DNA of 64,000 nucleotides from Jannaschia maritima (lineage in GTDB: Bacteria; Pseudomonadota; Alphaproteobacteria; Rhodobacterales; Rhodobacteraceae), in contig NZ_JARGZA010000002.1 in the NCBI RefSeq assembly GCF_030973515.1, positions 186,001 to 250,000 of the forward strand. Direction: 5' to 3'. Below are positions 43,815-53,048 of the stretch, one piece after another. The notes below the pieces were generated by a model, which was not told the DNA's origin, ran no database searches, and saw nothing but the letters and a program-made list of their open reading frames with translations. Made by a program: the position numbers and the translations under genes. The stretch's first letter is position 1. Every line of letters begins with the position of its first letter.

Positions 43815-44824
43815 GTCGGCTCCTCCAGGGGACGACGCTCCCGCTTGCGGGTCAGCTCCACGTGGCCCAGGGGCGTCCAACCGACGAACGTGGTGTCGAC
43901 GGGATCGGTGCGGAAGGCCGCCTTCAACGCGGATTCGAGCGTGCGGCGATCCTTCTTGGGCATCGGTGCGGGATCGATGACGATCTGCCCCCCCAATCCC
44001 CGGACCCGCAACAACCGCGGCAACCCGCGCACCGCTGCGATGTTCGCCTTCAGCCCACCCGCCGCGCCCAGGTCGGCGGTGTTGACGTCCACGGCGACCA
44101 GCGCGCGGGTGGGTTCCACGAAGAGGGTCGCCCCACCGACGGACTGACGGGCCGCGAAGACGTCGGGGATCAGATCGACGGCGACCGCCCAGTCGTGGGA
44201 CACGTCGGCTGCGACCGGCCAATCCCGCCAGGCCAGCTCGTGCGCATCGGGTGCCGCCAGCAGCAGTTCGGGCTCGCCTCCGGCATCGCCCGTCACCCGC
44301 ATGGCCAGGTCCCACGTCGCCGCGACGTCGTCCGACACCGCCTCGTGATCGGCCGCCGCGCAGGCAGACCGCAGGATCAGGCCAGCCTGCCCGCGCTCCG
44401 CCGGCAGGGCGTCATGCGCGGCCTCCAGCAACACGTCGCGCAGTTCGTCGTCGCGGATGGACCGTGCGACGTTCAGACCCGGCGCACCTGGGGTAACGAT
44501 GCAGAAGCGCGACTTGAACAGGGGGCGTGCCGACAGCGGAACGGCCTTCCCATCCTCCGCAAAACCGGTCGCCTGGACCAGAAGCGCATCGCCCGGCGCG
44601 ATCCCCTTCACCCCCCGGAGATAGCCGGTGCGCCCCCCGCCCAAGCGCAGAAACACACCGCCCTGCCCTTTGGCGGGCCGGTCGCAGATGCCGCGGAAGA
44701 CCGCGCCGGGGCCGATCTCGGCATCGGGTCCGTCGATCAGCAGGTCGTCGAGCACGCCCTCGCGGATCAGGGCCGCGGCGGGCCGGTCCGCTACCCGTCC
44801 AAGGACGATCAGCGTGCCCTTCAC
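43811..44824 (-). CDS. Short ribonuclease E/G-family endoribonuclease
   Basis: A 337-residue RNase E/G-type protein starting at GTG 44824, coupled to maf (GTGA). An S1-like domain lies in about 20-90 ([41 protein letters not shown]). The DNase I-like domain carries the two metal aspartates in [12 protein letters not shown] and [11 protein letters not shown]. It lacks the CPxC zinc-link and the long C-terminal scaffold of RNase E, so it is a minimal RNase G-like enzyme. A separate full-size RNase E is expected elsewhere. The frame extending to 45259 is antisense to maf. Confidence 0.85.
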   Translation of the reverse strand: MKGTLIVLGRVADRPAAALIREGVLDDLLIDGPDAEIGPGAVFRGICDRPAKGQGGVFLRLGGGRTGYLRGVKGIAPGDALLVQATGFAEDGKAVPLSARPLFKSRFCIVTPGAPGLNVARSIRDDELRDVLLEAAHDALPAERGQAGLILRSACAAADHEAVSDDVAATWDLAMRVTGDAGGEPELLLAAPDAHELAWRDWPVAADVSHDWAVAVDLIPDVFAARQSVGGATLFVEPTRALVAVDVNTADLGAAGGLKANIAAVRGLPRLLRVRGLGGQIVIDPAPMPKKDRRTLESALKAAFRTDPVDTTFVGWTPLGHVELTRKRERRPLEEPT

Positions 44825-45393
44825 CGCCACACCGGCAGACCCGCGGCCTGCAGCAGATTGGCCGTCTCGTGCAGGGGCAAGCCGACCACGCCGGTGAACG
44901 ACCCCTCCATCCAAGCCACCAGGGCACCCGCCGGTCCCTGGATCCCGTAGGCCCCCGCCTTGCCCTCCCAGTCCCCCGTCGCGACGTAGCCGTCGACCTC
45001 CGCGTCGGACAGGACCTTCATCTTGACGCTCGATATGACCAACCGGTCCCACCGCCGGTCCCCGCGACGCACCCCCACAGCGGTCAGGACCCTGTGACGG
45101 CGCCCCGATAGCCGCCGCAGCATCGCGCGCGCGTCGGCCGCATCGGCCGCCTTGCCCAGGATGCGACGCCCCAGGGCGACGGTCGTGTCCGCGCACAGGA
45201 CCACATCGTCGGGATCCGCTCGGACCGCGTCCAACTTGGCCGATGCGATCCGGGCGCAATAGTGACGCGGCAGTTCGGCCTTCGCGGGCGTCTCGTCGAT
45301 GTCGGGGGGGCGAACGGCATCGGGCGTCAGGCCGATCTGCGCCAGCAGGTCCAGGCGGCGCGGGCTGCCCGACCCGAGGATCAGCCGTGGCAC
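44821..45393 (-). CDS. maf: Maf-family nucleoside triphosphate pyrophosphatase
   Basis: A 190-residue house-cleaning enzyme that hydrolyses dTTP/UTP or modified pyrimidine nucleotides. The N-terminal [14 protein letters not shown] is the nucleotide loop, DIDETP is the metal/base segment, and [15 protein letters not shown] is the conserved Asp-Thr-Thr motif. The [16 protein letters not shown] stretch near the end is the family C-terminal signature. It overlaps the RNase gene by 4 bases. Confidence 0.93.
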   Translation of the reverse strand: MPRLILGSGSPRRLDLLAQIGLTPDAVRPPDIDETPAKAELPRHYCARIASAKLDAVRADPDDVVLCADTTVALGRRILGKAADAADARAMLRRLSGRRHRVLTAVGVRRGDRRWDRLVISSVKMKVLSDAEVDGYVATGDWEGKAGAYGIQGPAGALVAWMEGSFTGVVGLPLHETANLLQAAGLPVWR

Positions 45394-45397
45394 GACG

Positions 45398-45616
45398 TCA
45401 CTTGAAACGGTAATTGATCCGTCCCTTGGAAAGGTCGTAGGGCGTCATCTCGACTTGGACCTTGTCGCCCGCCAGCACGCGGATGCGGTTCTTGCGCATC
45501 TTGCCCGCGGTGTGGGCGATGATCTCATGGCCATTCTCGAGCTCGACCCGGAACGTCGCGTTGGGCAAAAGCTCCTTCACCACGCCTGGGAATTCGAGCA
45601 TCTCTTCCTTGGCCAT
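45398..45616 (-). CDS. infA: Translation initiation factor IF-1
   Basis: A 72-residue OB-fold factor that binds the 30S A site. The sequence [21 protein letters not shown] at the start and the [30 protein letters not shown] part are near-invariant. The ATG at 45616 follows GGAGAGAA. It is 4 bases upstream of maf and starts the maf-rng-yacG run. Confidence 0.98.
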   Translation of the reverse strand: MAKEEMLEFPGVVKELLPNATFRVELENGHEIIAHTAGKMRKNRIRVLAGDKVQVEMTPYDLSKGRINYRFK

Positions 45617-45687
45617 GTTCTCTCCGTTCTCAGGCAATGGATGCGGCGATATGGTCGGAAACGTACGCGGTTTCAAGTGGCCGCGCG

Positions 45688-46122
45688 TCACCGCCCGCCA
45701 TCGGTCTGGGTAACCCGAACCTCACCGGTGATCTGTCGTAGCCACTCGGCCTGATTCCAAAACATCGAGATGCGGCCGACAAGGCCATCGCGTGCCGTAA
45801 GGAACATCCCTGCCGGCAGGACATAGCTCTGACCGTTGGCCACCGGCAGGCCGTGTATCGATCGGAGGTAGGATCCGTAGATCGTGAATTCGATCGCATG
45901 GCGGCCCGGAGGACCATCCAAGATCACCACGTCTTTCCACCTCTCCCGGCGGGTGCGGGCCAGATCGCGCAGGTAGTCGGCCAACCGCTCGACACCGACT
46001 TGCGTGCGGCCTTGACTGACGTTGTGAACCACGTCGGGGGTGACACTGTCGATCACTCCATCTCCGTCGCCGGAAGCCCAGGCTTGCGCCAGTTGCGCGA
46101 CTGCGTCGTCGTCAGGGGTCAT
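45688..46122 (-). CDS. NTF2-like/SnoaL-type small protein
   Basis: A 144-residue protein with the NTF2/ketosteroid-isomerase-like pattern. An N-terminal helix ([29 protein letters not shown]) leads into a cone-shaped beta-sheet region ([48 protein letters not shown]). Families with this fold are enzymes or binding proteins; no catalytic residue can be assigned. It overlaps the phosphatase stop by 4 bases (ATGA), so it is inserted between the phosphatase and infA. Confidence 0.7.
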   Translation of the reverse strand: MTPDDDAVAQLAQAWASGDGDGVIDSVTPDVVHNVSQGRTQVGVERLADYLRDLARTRRERWKDVVILDGPPGRHAIEFTIYGSYLRSIHGLPVANGQSYVLPAGMFLTARDGLVGRISMFWNQAEWLRQITGEVRVTQTDGGR

Positions 46123-46571
46123 ATTGGGAACCGGTCCCTCAGCCTGCTGGCGATCTGGTCGCGCGATTGGCGATATGCGGCCAACTTGTCCTCCCGCCCG
46201 TGGCCGAGGCCGGTCGGATCCATGATCGGCCAGTATTCCACGTCGATATGGGCGTGACGCGCCATTTCCTGCGCCTGTCGCTGGCTTGCGGGGGATAACG
46301 CGACGATCAGGTCGAACTGTTCCAGGTCATCGCCCCAGTCACGCATCTCCTCGAAGGACCTAGTGCGATGGCGCGACAGCTCCACCCCGACCTCGGCACA
46401 AACGGCGATGGCGAAGCCGTCGATCTCGAGGTCGTTCATGACGCCAGCCGATTGAACATAGACGGCGTGCCCGTGAAGTTGCTTCATCAGCCCCTCGGCC
46501 ATGGGCGAGCGAACCGCGTTGTGGTCGCAGCAGAACAGCACGGCCTGCGGCATGTCGGGGGCATGGCTCAT
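46119..46571 (-). CDS. Low-molecular-weight protein tyrosine phosphatase/arsenate reductase-like
   Basis: A 150-residue LMW-PTP-fold protein. The active loop CDHNAVRS (C-x5-R) follows AVLFC near residues 11-20, and DP in IMDPTGLG near residue 120 is the general acid. The loop has an additional Cys (FCCDHN). The fold covers tyrosine phosphatases and thioredoxin-coupled ArsC. The UPF0262-phosphatase-infA order is conserved in Rhodobacterales, where it is usually annotated as a low-MW phosphatase. The start overlaps the UPF0262 stop (ATGA). Confidence 0.88.
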   Translation of the reverse strand: MSHAPDMPQAVLFCCDHNAVRSPMAEGLMKQLHGHAVYVQSAGVMNDLEIDGFAIAVCAEVGVELSRHRTRSFEEMRDWGDDLEQFDLIVALSPASQRQAQEMARHAHIDVEYWPIMDPTGLGHGREDKLAAYRQSRDQIASRLRDRFPI

Positions 46572-47038
46572 CCGCCGAAATGCAGGACGCAGATCAAGGT
46601 GAACAGACGGCGGGCCGTGTCGGTATCGACGGCCGCCTTTCCCTCCAGGCGCTCCTGCAGGATGCGAGCGCCCTCGTTGTGGATGCCGCGTCGCGCCATG
46701 TCGATCGCCTCGATCTGGCTGGGGGGGAGCTTCTTCACAGCGTCGAAATAGGCTTCGCAGATCTGCCAGTAATCCTTCACGACCTGTCGGAACGGCCCGA
46801 GGCTCAGGTGGAGTTCGCCCGCGGGCGTGCCACCCTCCGTGGTCAAATCCATCGCGAGGCGCCGATCGCGGATTCCCAGATGCAATGCATAGGGACCGGC
46901 GGGGGCCCCGTCGCGCAGGATGGCAAAGCTGTTATCCTCCAACAGATCGAAGACTGCGACGGCGCGTTCTTGCGCGATCTCGGGGGTGGGGACGGGCAGG
47001 TCGGTATCGTCGATCTCGATGGAGGTGATGCGGCTCAT
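46568..47038 (-). CDS. UPF0262 family protein
   Basis: A 156-residue protein of the alphaproteobacterial UPF0262 family, opening SRITSIEIDDTDLPVPTPEIAQER with the internal conserved DNSFAIL and GPYALHLGIRDRRLAMDL. Function is unknown. It is translationally coupled to the phosphatase, and hisD lies two genes upstream, the usual arrangement in the group. The ATG at 47038 is chosen because the upstream in-frame 25 residues are not conserved. Confidence 0.9.
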   Translation of the reverse strand: MSRITSIEIDDTDLPVPTPEIAQERAVAVFDLLEDNSFAILRDGAPAGPYALHLGIRDRRLAMDLTTEGGTPAGELHLSLGPFRQVVKDYWQICEAYFDAVKKLPPSQIEAIDMARRGIHNEGARILQERLEGKAAVDTDTARRLFTLICVLHFGG

Positions 47039-47078
47039 TGAGTCACCTCTGCCCCAGCCCCACACAGGGGGCAATGGA

Positions 47079-47747
47079 TCAAAGGACGATGGCCAGCACC
47101 AGGGCGCCCGCACCCGCCAATCGGACCGCCAGCCTATCCGACACCGGCGTCAGCACCGGTGCAAGGAACGGCAGCAGGACCAAGGCGATCCAATTCGACC
47201 CTGTCCTCGGATCGACCGTGCGATCCCATAGAAACAGACCGATCCCGAGCAGGGGCATGACGAACGCGGCCCAAATCGCGAAGCGACCCGACGCGTCGGG
47301 CCGAAACTGACGGTCGAGACGGGTGCGGGCGGCACCGGTGGGGGGTTTACCCGTTGCGAACATCATCACGCCAAAGAGGATCGCGCCGCCCAACCAGATC
47401 CACGGCGGGACCGAGTCGCCCATCGCGCCCATAGCCAGGATCATCACCACGAACCACCAGACCGCATTCGTGTACGCGACCAACACCCGGTGCATCGTGC
47501 GCCCCGTGCGGGCCCACAGGAGCGATGCGGACGCATGACAGTCCGACAGCAACAGGAACGCAGCCGACGTCAACAAGCCGGCTCGCCAGGGGGCGAGGAT
47601 GCCGTCGCCCGACCCCATGAGGGTGGTCAGTCCATAGATCGTCGTGCCCAACGCGATGCCGGCAAGGAGGGTGGCCGCGATGGGCCACTCGTACCAAAGC
47701 CTGTGCAACGAGATCCGATGGGGGGCGTGTTCGTCAAGCGCCTTCAT
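47079..47747 (-). CDS. Uncharacterised polytopic membrane protein
   Basis: A 222-residue protein with about six hydrophobic helices (near 22-42, 55-70, 90-106, 113-130, 160-176 and 184-200) and no recognised domain. A histidine/cysteine-bearing segment (LLSDCHASASLLW) lies between helices. It sits between hisD and UPF0262 on the same strand, 57 and 40 bases away, so it is probably co-transcribed. In many relatives UPF0262 follows hisD directly, so this gene may be an insertion. Confidence 0.6.
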   Translation of the reverse strand: MKALDEHAPHRISLHRLWYEWPIAATLLAGIALGTTIYGLTTLMGSGDGILAPWRAGLLTSAAFLLLSDCHASASLLWARTGRTMHRVLVAYTNAVWWFVVMILAMGAMGDSVPPWIWLGGAILFGVMMFATGKPPTGAARTRLDRQFRPDASGRFAIWAAFVMPLLGIGLFLWDRTVDPRTGSNWIALVLLPFLAPVLTPVSDRLAVRLAGAGALVLAIVL

Positions 47748-47804
47748 GATCCTGGACCGCCATGTCCGTGCCCTGCCGCGTATATCGCTCGGGTGAGGCG
47801 CCCG

Positions 47805-49118
47805 TCACGACCCCCCGGCACGGTTGACCGCGCGCAGGCGGCTTTGCACCGACAGTCCATGCGCCTCCAATCCTTCGGACCGGGCAAGGGTCACGGCGGC
47901 CGGGCCGATAGCGGCCAGGGCGTCGGGCGTCATCTCCGTCAGCGTGGTGCGCTTCAGGAAGTCCATCACGGACAGGCCGCTGCTGAACCGCGCCGATCGA
48001 GAGGTCGGCAGGACGTGGTTCGGGCCTGCCACGTAGTCGCCGGCCGCCTCCGGCGTCCAGCGACCGAGGAAGATCGCGCCGGCATGGCGGATCCTGGCGG
48101 CCAGTGCCCGCGGATCGGCGACCGCCAGTTCCAGGTGCTCGGCCGCGATCCGGTTCGCGAGCGTCGTGGCCTCGTCCATGTCCCGGACGGTGACGATCGC
48201 CCCGAAGTCCCGCCAGGACGCGCCTGCTATCTCGGACCGCTCCATGATCCTCAGCCGGTCCTCGACCGCCCGCGCGACCGCTTCCCCCAGGGCGGAATCG
48301 TCCGTGATCAAGATGCTCTGCGCGCTCGCGTCGTGCTCGGCCTGCGCCATCAGGTCCAAGGCCAGCCAGTCCGGATCGTTGTCGCCGTCTGCGATGATCA
48401 GTACCTCGGACGGGCCCGCGATCATGTCGATGCCTACCCGCCCGAAGACCTGCCGCTTGGCCGCCGCCACATAGGCGTTGCCGGGCCCGGTGATGACGTC
48501 CACGGGCGGGATCGTGTCGGTGCCGTAGGCCATCGCCGCCACAGCCTGCGCACCACCGATGCGATACACCTCGTCCACGCCGGCCAGTCGGGCCGCCGCG
48601 AGGACGAGGGGGTTCAGCACGCCGCCCGGGGTCGGCACGCACATCGCCAACCGTTGCACCCCCGCCGTGCGCGCCGTGACCGCATTCATGAGGACGGAGG
48701 ACGGATAGCTGGCCAGCCCGCCAGGGACGTAGAGGCCGGCCGCGTCCACGGGCGTCCAGCGCCATCCCAGCCTGACGCCTTCGTTGTCCGTCCAATCCGC
48801 GTCCGTGGGTAGCTGCCGTTCGTGGTAGGCCCGAATCCGATCGGCGGCGAGGCGCAGGGCGTTCAGATCGGCATCGGGAACCTCCGCCACGGCGGCGTCG
48901 ATCTCCGTATCGGTGACCCGCAGTGTGTCGGGGGTCAGGGACTGGCGGTCGAACCGTTCGGTCAATGCGATCACTGCGGCGTCGCCTTCCGCGCGGACGG
49001 ACGCGATGATGTCGGCCACCGCGTCGTTCACGTCCTGTGCGTCCTCCCGCTTCGCGGACAGCACGGCGTCGAAGCGCGCGGAGAAGTCGGGCGCATCGGT
49101 CGTCAGGAATTGCGGCAT
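47805..49118 (-). CDS. hisD: Histidinol dehydrogenase
   Basis: A zinc- and NAD-dependent enzyme catalysing the last two steps of histidine synthesis. The 437-residue protein has YHERQLPTDADWTDNEG, the NAD site YVPGGLASYPSSVLMN, and the signature block with IAGPSEVLIIAD and the AQAEHDASAQSIL zinc His. The catalytic EHLELAV and the GPNHVLPT segment follow. Upstream is about 150 bases with no gene, then the methylmalonyl-CoA mutase. Confidence 0.97.
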   Translation of the reverse strand: MPQFLTTDAPDFSARFDAVLSAKREDAQDVNDAVADIIASVRAEGDAAVIALTERFDRQSLTPDTLRVTDTEIDAAVAEVPDADLNALRLAADRIRAYHERQLPTDADWTDNEGVRLGWRWTPVDAAGLYVPGGLASYPSSVLMNAVTARTAGVQRLAMCVPTPGGVLNPLVLAAARLAGVDEVYRIGGAQAVAAMAYGTDTIPPVDVITGPGNAYVAAAKRQVFGRVGIDMIAGPSEVLIIADGDNDPDWLALDLMAQAEHDASAQSILITDDSALGEAVARAVEDRLRIMERSEIAGASWRDFGAIVTVRDMDEATTLANRIAAEHLELAVADPRALAARIRHAGAIFLGRWTPEAAGDYVAGPNHVLPTSRSARFSSGLSVMDFLKRTTLTEMTPDALAAIGPAAVTLARSEGLEAHGLSVQSRLRAVNRAGGS

Positions 49119-49268
49119 CGTCCCCTCCGGCAGAACCGGGGCGCTGTTACCCTGCGCCCCCGACCACAGCCACCCCCCGCGACACGAGGTCTGTCGGCGG
49201 AAGGGTCGGCAGGGGGGCGGAAGCCCCGGACCCGTTCGCTATGCCGACGGCGACGCCGCAACGGGGGG

Positions 49269-51413
49269 TCAGTTCCACGCGGCGCGGATCAGCGACAGCA
49301 CTTCGCGCGCAGCATCGGGGATGTTCGTCCCTGGTCCGAAGATGGCGGCAACGCCGGCCTCCTTCAGGAACGCATAATCCTGTGCCGGGATGACGCCGCC
49401 GCAGACGACCAGGATCTCGCCTGCACCCGCTTCGCGCAAGGCCGCGATCAGCTTCGGCGCCAGCGTCCGGTGCCCCGCCGCCTGGCTGGATATGCCGACG
49501 ACGTGAACGTCGTTGTCGATGGCGTCCTGCGCGGCTTCCTCGGGCGTCTGGAACAAGGGGCCGACGTCCACGTCGAAGCCGATATCCGCGAAGGCCGTGG
49601 CGATGACCTTGGCGCCACGGTCGTGGCCGTCCTGACCCATCTTGACGACCATCATGCGGGGGCGGCGGCCCTCCTCCTCGGCGAACGCCTCCACGTCCGC
49701 TTGGATCGCGGCGAACCCGTCGTCCCCGTCGTAGGCCTTGCCGTACACACCCGCCAAGGTCTTCACCTCCGCCCGATGGCGGCCGAACGCGGCTTCCATC
49801 GCATCGCTGATCTCCCCCACGCTGGCGCGCGCGCGGGCGGCGTCCACGGCCAGCGCCAGCAGGTTGCCGTCCCCCTTCGCGCCTTCGGTCAGCGCGTCGA
49901 GCGCGGCCTCGACGACCGCATCGTCCCGCTCGGCGCGGATGCGGTTCAACCGTTCCACTTGCCGACGGCGGACGTCTTCGTTGTCGATGGACAGGATGTC
50001 GAGTTCGTCCTCCACCTCGCGGCGGTACCTGTTGACGCCGACGATGACATCCTCGCCCCGGTCGATGGCGGCCTGTCGCCGGGCTGCCGACTCCTCGATC
50101 CGCAGCTTGGGCATCCCGCTGGCGACGGCCTGCGTCATGCCGCCCATCGCCTCGACCTCCTCGATCAGGGCCCAGGCCTTGTCGGCCAGCTCGGCAGTCA
50201 GGGACTCGACGTAGTAGCTGCCGGCCAGGGGATCCACGACGTTCGTCACGCCGGTCTCGTGCTGCAGGATCAACTGCGTATTCCGCGCAATTCGGCTCGA
50301 CGTCTCCGTCGGCAGCGCGATCGCCTCGTCGAAGCTGTTGGTGTGCAGGGACTGGGTACCGCCCAACACCGCAGCCAGGGCCTCGTAGGCCGTGCGGACG
50401 ACGTTGTTGTAGGGATCCTGCTCCTGCAGGCTGACGCCGGACGTCTGGCAGTGCGTGCGCAGCATGGACGACTTCGGGTCCCTCGGCTCGAACTCCGCCA
50501 TGATGCGGTGCCACAGCAGCCGGGCTGCGCGCAGCTTGGCGGCCTCCATGAAGACGTTCATCCCGATGGCGAAGAAGAACGACAGGCGCCCCGCGAACCG
50601 GTCCACGTCCATGCCCCGCGCGATCGCGGCGCGCACGTATTCCCGCCCGTCGGCCAGCGTGAAGGCCAGCTCCTGCACCAGATCGGCCCCTGCCTCCTGC
50701 ATGTGGTAGCCCGAGATAGAGATGGAGTTGAACCGCGGCATGTGTTCGGCCGTGTATTCGATGATGTCCGCCACGATCCGCATCGAGGGCTCGGGCGGAT
50801 AGATGTAGGTGTTGCGGACCATGAACTCTTTCAGGATGTCGTTCTGGATGGTCCCCGAGAGGGCCGCCCGGTCCGCGCCCTGTTCTCCGCCCGCGACGAT
50901 GAAGCTGGCCAGTACCGGGATCACCGCACCGTTCATGGTCATCGAGACCGACACTTGGTCCAGCGGGATGCCGTCGAAGAGGATCTTCATGTCCTCCACG
51001 CTGTCGATGGCGACGCCCGCCTTGCCGACGTCGCCCTCCACGCGCGGGTGATCGCTGTCGTAGCCGCGATGGGTGGCCAGGTCGAAGGCCACAGAGACGC
51101 CCTGCTGCCCGGCGGCCAGCGCCCGCCGGTAGAAGGCGTTCGACTCCTCCGCCGTGGAGAAGCCCGCATATTGCCGGATCGTCCAGGGACGGCCGGCGTA
51201 CATCGTGGCCTTGGGCCCGCGGACGAACGGGGCCTGTCCTGGAATGCCGCCCAGATGGTCCAATCCGTCGAGGTCGTCCGCGGTATAGAGGGGACGGACG
51301 TCGATCCCCTCAAGCGTTCGCCAGATCAGGTCGTCGGGAGAACGGCCGCGCAATTCCCGTTCCGCGATTACGCGCCAAGCTGCCTTCGGATCATGCCGGT
51401 CGCCGTCTGCCAT
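49269..51413 (-). CDS. Methylmalonyl-CoA mutase
   Basis: A B12-dependent enzyme that isomerises (R)-methylmalonyl-CoA to succinyl-CoA, finishing propionate assimilation begun by PccA/PccB in this window. The 714-residue single-chain (ScpA-type) protein has the N-terminal TIM-barrel signature [24 protein letters not shown]-like [10 protein letters not shown], and the C-terminal cobalamin domain with [13 protein letters not shown] (DxHxxG). The ATG at 51413 is preferred over 51422 because the purine-rich AGGGGG lies 9 bases upstream of it; it would abut the stop of the overlapping gene. No MeaB/ArgK or epimerase is in view. Confidence 0.95.
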   Translation of the reverse strand: MADGDRHDPKAAWRVIAERELRGRSPDDLIWRTLEGIDVRPLYTADDLDGLDHLGGIPGQAPFVRGPKATMYAGRPWTIRQYAGFSTAEESNAFYRRALAAGQQGVSVAFDLATHRGYDSDHPRVEGDVGKAGVAIDSVEDMKILFDGIPLDQVSVSMTMNGAVIPVLASFIVAGGEQGADRAALSGTIQNDILKEFMVRNTYIYPPEPSMRIVADIIEYTAEHMPRFNSISISGYHMQEAGADLVQELAFTLADGREYVRAAIARGMDVDRFAGRLSFFFAIGMNVFMEAAKLRAARLLWHRIMAEFEPRDPKSSMLRTHCQTSGVSLQEQDPYNNVVRTAYEALAAVLGGTQSLHTNSFDEAIALPTETSSRIARNTQLILQHETGVTNVVDPLAGSYYVESLTAELADKAWALIEEVEAMGGMTQAVASGMPKLRIEESAARRQAAIDRGEDVIVGVNRYRREVEDELDILSIDNEDVRRRQVERLNRIRAERDDAVVEAALDALTEGAKGDGNLLALAVDAARARASVGEISDAMEAAFGRHRAEVKTLAGVYGKAYDGDDGFAAIQADVEAFAEEEGRRPRMMVVKMGQDGHDRGAKVIATAFADIGFDVDVGPLFQTPEEAAQDAIDNDVHVVGISSQAAGHRTLAPKLIAALREAGAGEILVVCGGVIPAQDYAFLKEAGVAAIFGPGTNIPDAAREVLSLIRAAWN

Positions 51414-52242
51414 CCCGCTCATCCCCCTGCAGCGGCGCGGACGAAATGCGGCCCGCGCGGTCGCGGCACGTGATCAACGCGCCCGCGCCGTGATGCAGCC
51501 AGGCCGCATCCTCGGCGTCGGCACGGGCCAGTATGCCGTGCCATGTCCTTGTGGCCCAGGGCGGCGTCGGGGGCAATCGGTCGGCAGACGATGGCGGTTC
51601 GGCGACCCCGCCCGCCAGACCGCTCCCGGCCGACGGGGCCAACCCCGTCATGCGCTGAAACGCGGCCGCGGCCGATCGGGGGTCGCCCCCCTGCGTCCAG
51701 ACGTCGATGCGGGCGTCGGGAAACGCCCGTGACACTTCCCCGATCAGGTGCCGCCACCCCCGATCGGGGCGGCCGCGCATTCCGCTGCGGGGAATGGCGC
51801 GGTCGGCGAGCCGATCTTCTGCCGCCTCCCACCAATCGGGAAGCGGACGGATCGCCAAGTGGATGACGTCAGGATCGGGAATGGCCAGCCGCAGACGGTC
51901 CAGCCGCTCCCCCGCGGCACCGTAGAGGATCCCCTGCCCCGCCCCTTCCGAAAGGGGTCCGAGGAGATCCGGGTCCGAGACGATCAGCCGGCGGGCGCCC
52001 GCGCGGGCCGCCGCCTCGCATCGCAGGGCGACCCGGGCACGGGTGCGAGCGGTCTTGTGCAGTCTGCGCAGGGTGCGAATGCCCTGAGGTCCTGTCACCC
52101 CATCGAGCGTGCCCCCGCGGGTCTGCGCATGGGTCCAGACGTGGACGCCCGCCGCGAGCAAGGCCGGACGATCCCGGGCGAATGCCCGGTGCAGGGCGGG
52201 CGCCATGCACAAATGCGCGCCGAGGTTCAGGATGATCTGCAT
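51391..52242 (-). CDS. Uncharacterised sulfotransferase-like protein
   Basis: A 283-residue protein whose first residues, QIILNLGAH, match the start of the P-loop sulfotransferase fold common in Rhodobacterales. The later nucleotide-binding features are not evident and the C-terminus is Arg/Ala-rich. It may be a diverged or non-catalytic member. The ATG at 52242 replaces a GTG nine bases upstream. Its end overlaps the mutase start by 23 bases, unusual for unrelated genes. Function not assigned. Confidence 0.55.
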   Translation of the reverse strand: MQIILNLGAHLCMAPALHRAFARDRPALLAAGVHVWTHAQTRGGTLDGVTGPQGIRTLRRLHKTARTRARVALRCEAAARAGARRLIVSDPDLLGPLSEGAGQGILYGAAGERLDRLRLAIPDPDVIHLAIRPLPDWWEAAEDRLADRAIPRSGMRGRPDRGWRHLIGEVSRAFPDARIDVWTQGGDPRSAAAAFQRMTGLAPSAGSGLAGGVAEPPSSADRLPPTPPWATRTWHGILARADAEDAAWLHHGAGALITCRDRAGRISSAPLQGDERDGRRRPA

Positions 52243-52361
52243 CGCCGCCACGATCGCACCGGCATCGTTGCCGTCAGATTAACCCGGAGGCACGTCGCCG
52301 CGGACCCTTCGCGCAGCCCCACCCGCGACCTATATCCATTCCGAGACCATCGAGGACCCGC

Positions 52362-52823
52362 ATGCGCACACGATTGACTGCCGTTCTGGCGATGGCCGCC
52401 CTGCCCGTCATGGCGGCCTTGGCAGCCGGCCACGACACGACGCCCCTGGCCCGATGGCAGGCGGAGCCGCTCACCGTGTTCGACGCCGCGGAGGTGAACC
52501 TCGATGAGTTCGTCTATGCCGCCCGCCCCGTGATCGTCTTCGCCAACTCGCCGAACGACCCCGCCTTCATCGAGCAGATGGAGGAACTGGCGCAGGACGG
52601 CGATCGCCTGATCGAGCGGGACGTGGTGATCCTGACCGATACGGATCCTCTGGCCCGATCCGATATCCGCCTGCGCCTGCGTCCGCGGTCCTTCATGCTG
52701 GTCCTGATGGGCAAGGATGGCGAGGTCGAGCTGCGAAAGCCGCTGCCGTGGACGGTCCGAGAGCTTTCCCGATCGATCGACAAGATGCCGGTCCGCCAAC
52801 GGGAGATGCGCGAAGGCGGCTGA
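52362..52823 (+). CDS. DUF4174 periplasmic protein
   Basis: A 153-residue protein with a signal peptide (LTAVLAMAALPVMAALAAG) and a DUF4174 domain. The domain starts near LARWQAEPLTVF and ends with SFMLVLMGKDGEVELRKPLPWTVREL. The fold resembles thioredoxin-like proteins without the CxxC pair. Periplasmic, function unknown. It is divergent from the sulfotransferase-like gene. Confidence 0.75.
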   Translation: MRTRLTAVLAMAALPVMAALAAGHDTTPLARWQAEPLTVFDAAEVNLDEFVYAARPVIVFANSPNDPAFIEQMEELAQDGDRLIERDVVILTDTDPLARSDIRLRLRPRSFMLVLMGKDGEVELRKPLPWTVRELSRSIDKMPVRQREMREGG

Positions 52824-52830
52824 TTGGGTC

Positions 52831-52860
52831 TTGCGTTACGCAAACGTTCTTGCTATGTTC
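52831..52860 (+). promoter_or_regulatory. LexA-type box over a plus-strand promoter
   Basis: GTTC-N7-GTTC (52846-52860), the alphaproteobacterial LexA consensus, overlaps TATGTT (52854-52859), which stands 17 bases after TTGCGT (52831-52836). The -35 lies within the palindrome TTGCGT-T-ACGCAA (52831-52843). A repressor here would block transcription starting near 52866 toward the small ORF at 52946. Confidence 0.75.
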
Positions 52861-52945
52861 TCGCTATCGGCATCGTTCGCATGGCTATGCCCTTGTCTGA
52901 TGTGGCCTGCGCCTTCATATCTTGGGGATATGGAGGTGTCTCCCT

Positions 52946-53023
52946 ATGGAACGCGATCCCGACGTCCCCTTGTCGCCGTTTCCAGACCTTCCGGGTCGGA
53001 GCGGACCGAAGCCCTGGTACTGA
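52946..53023 (+). CDS. 25-residue proline-rich peptide, candidate SOS-regulated
   Basis: A short ORF with GGAGG (52932-52936) 9 bases before its ATG. The peptide contains seven prolines in 25 residues and ends PKPWY; it has no membrane helix. It follows a LexA-type promoter (52831-52860) and is followed 4 bases after its stop by a perfect hairpin. No homologue is recognised. An alternative is that the transcript acts as an RNA and the ORF is incidental; another frame starting at 52881 crosses it. Confidence 0.45.
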   Translation: MERDPDVPLSPFPDLPGRSGPKPWY

Positions 53024-53026
53024 CGA

Positions 53027-53042
53027 CCGCCCGCGTGGGCGG
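53027..53042 (+). terminator. Hairpin closing the LexA-box unit
   Basis: CCGCCC (53027-53032) and GGGCGG (53037-53042) pair perfectly around a GCGT loop, between the short ORF and the convergent 53049 gene. No U-tract follows on either strand. Confidence 0.45.
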
Positions 53043-53048
53043 ACCGTA

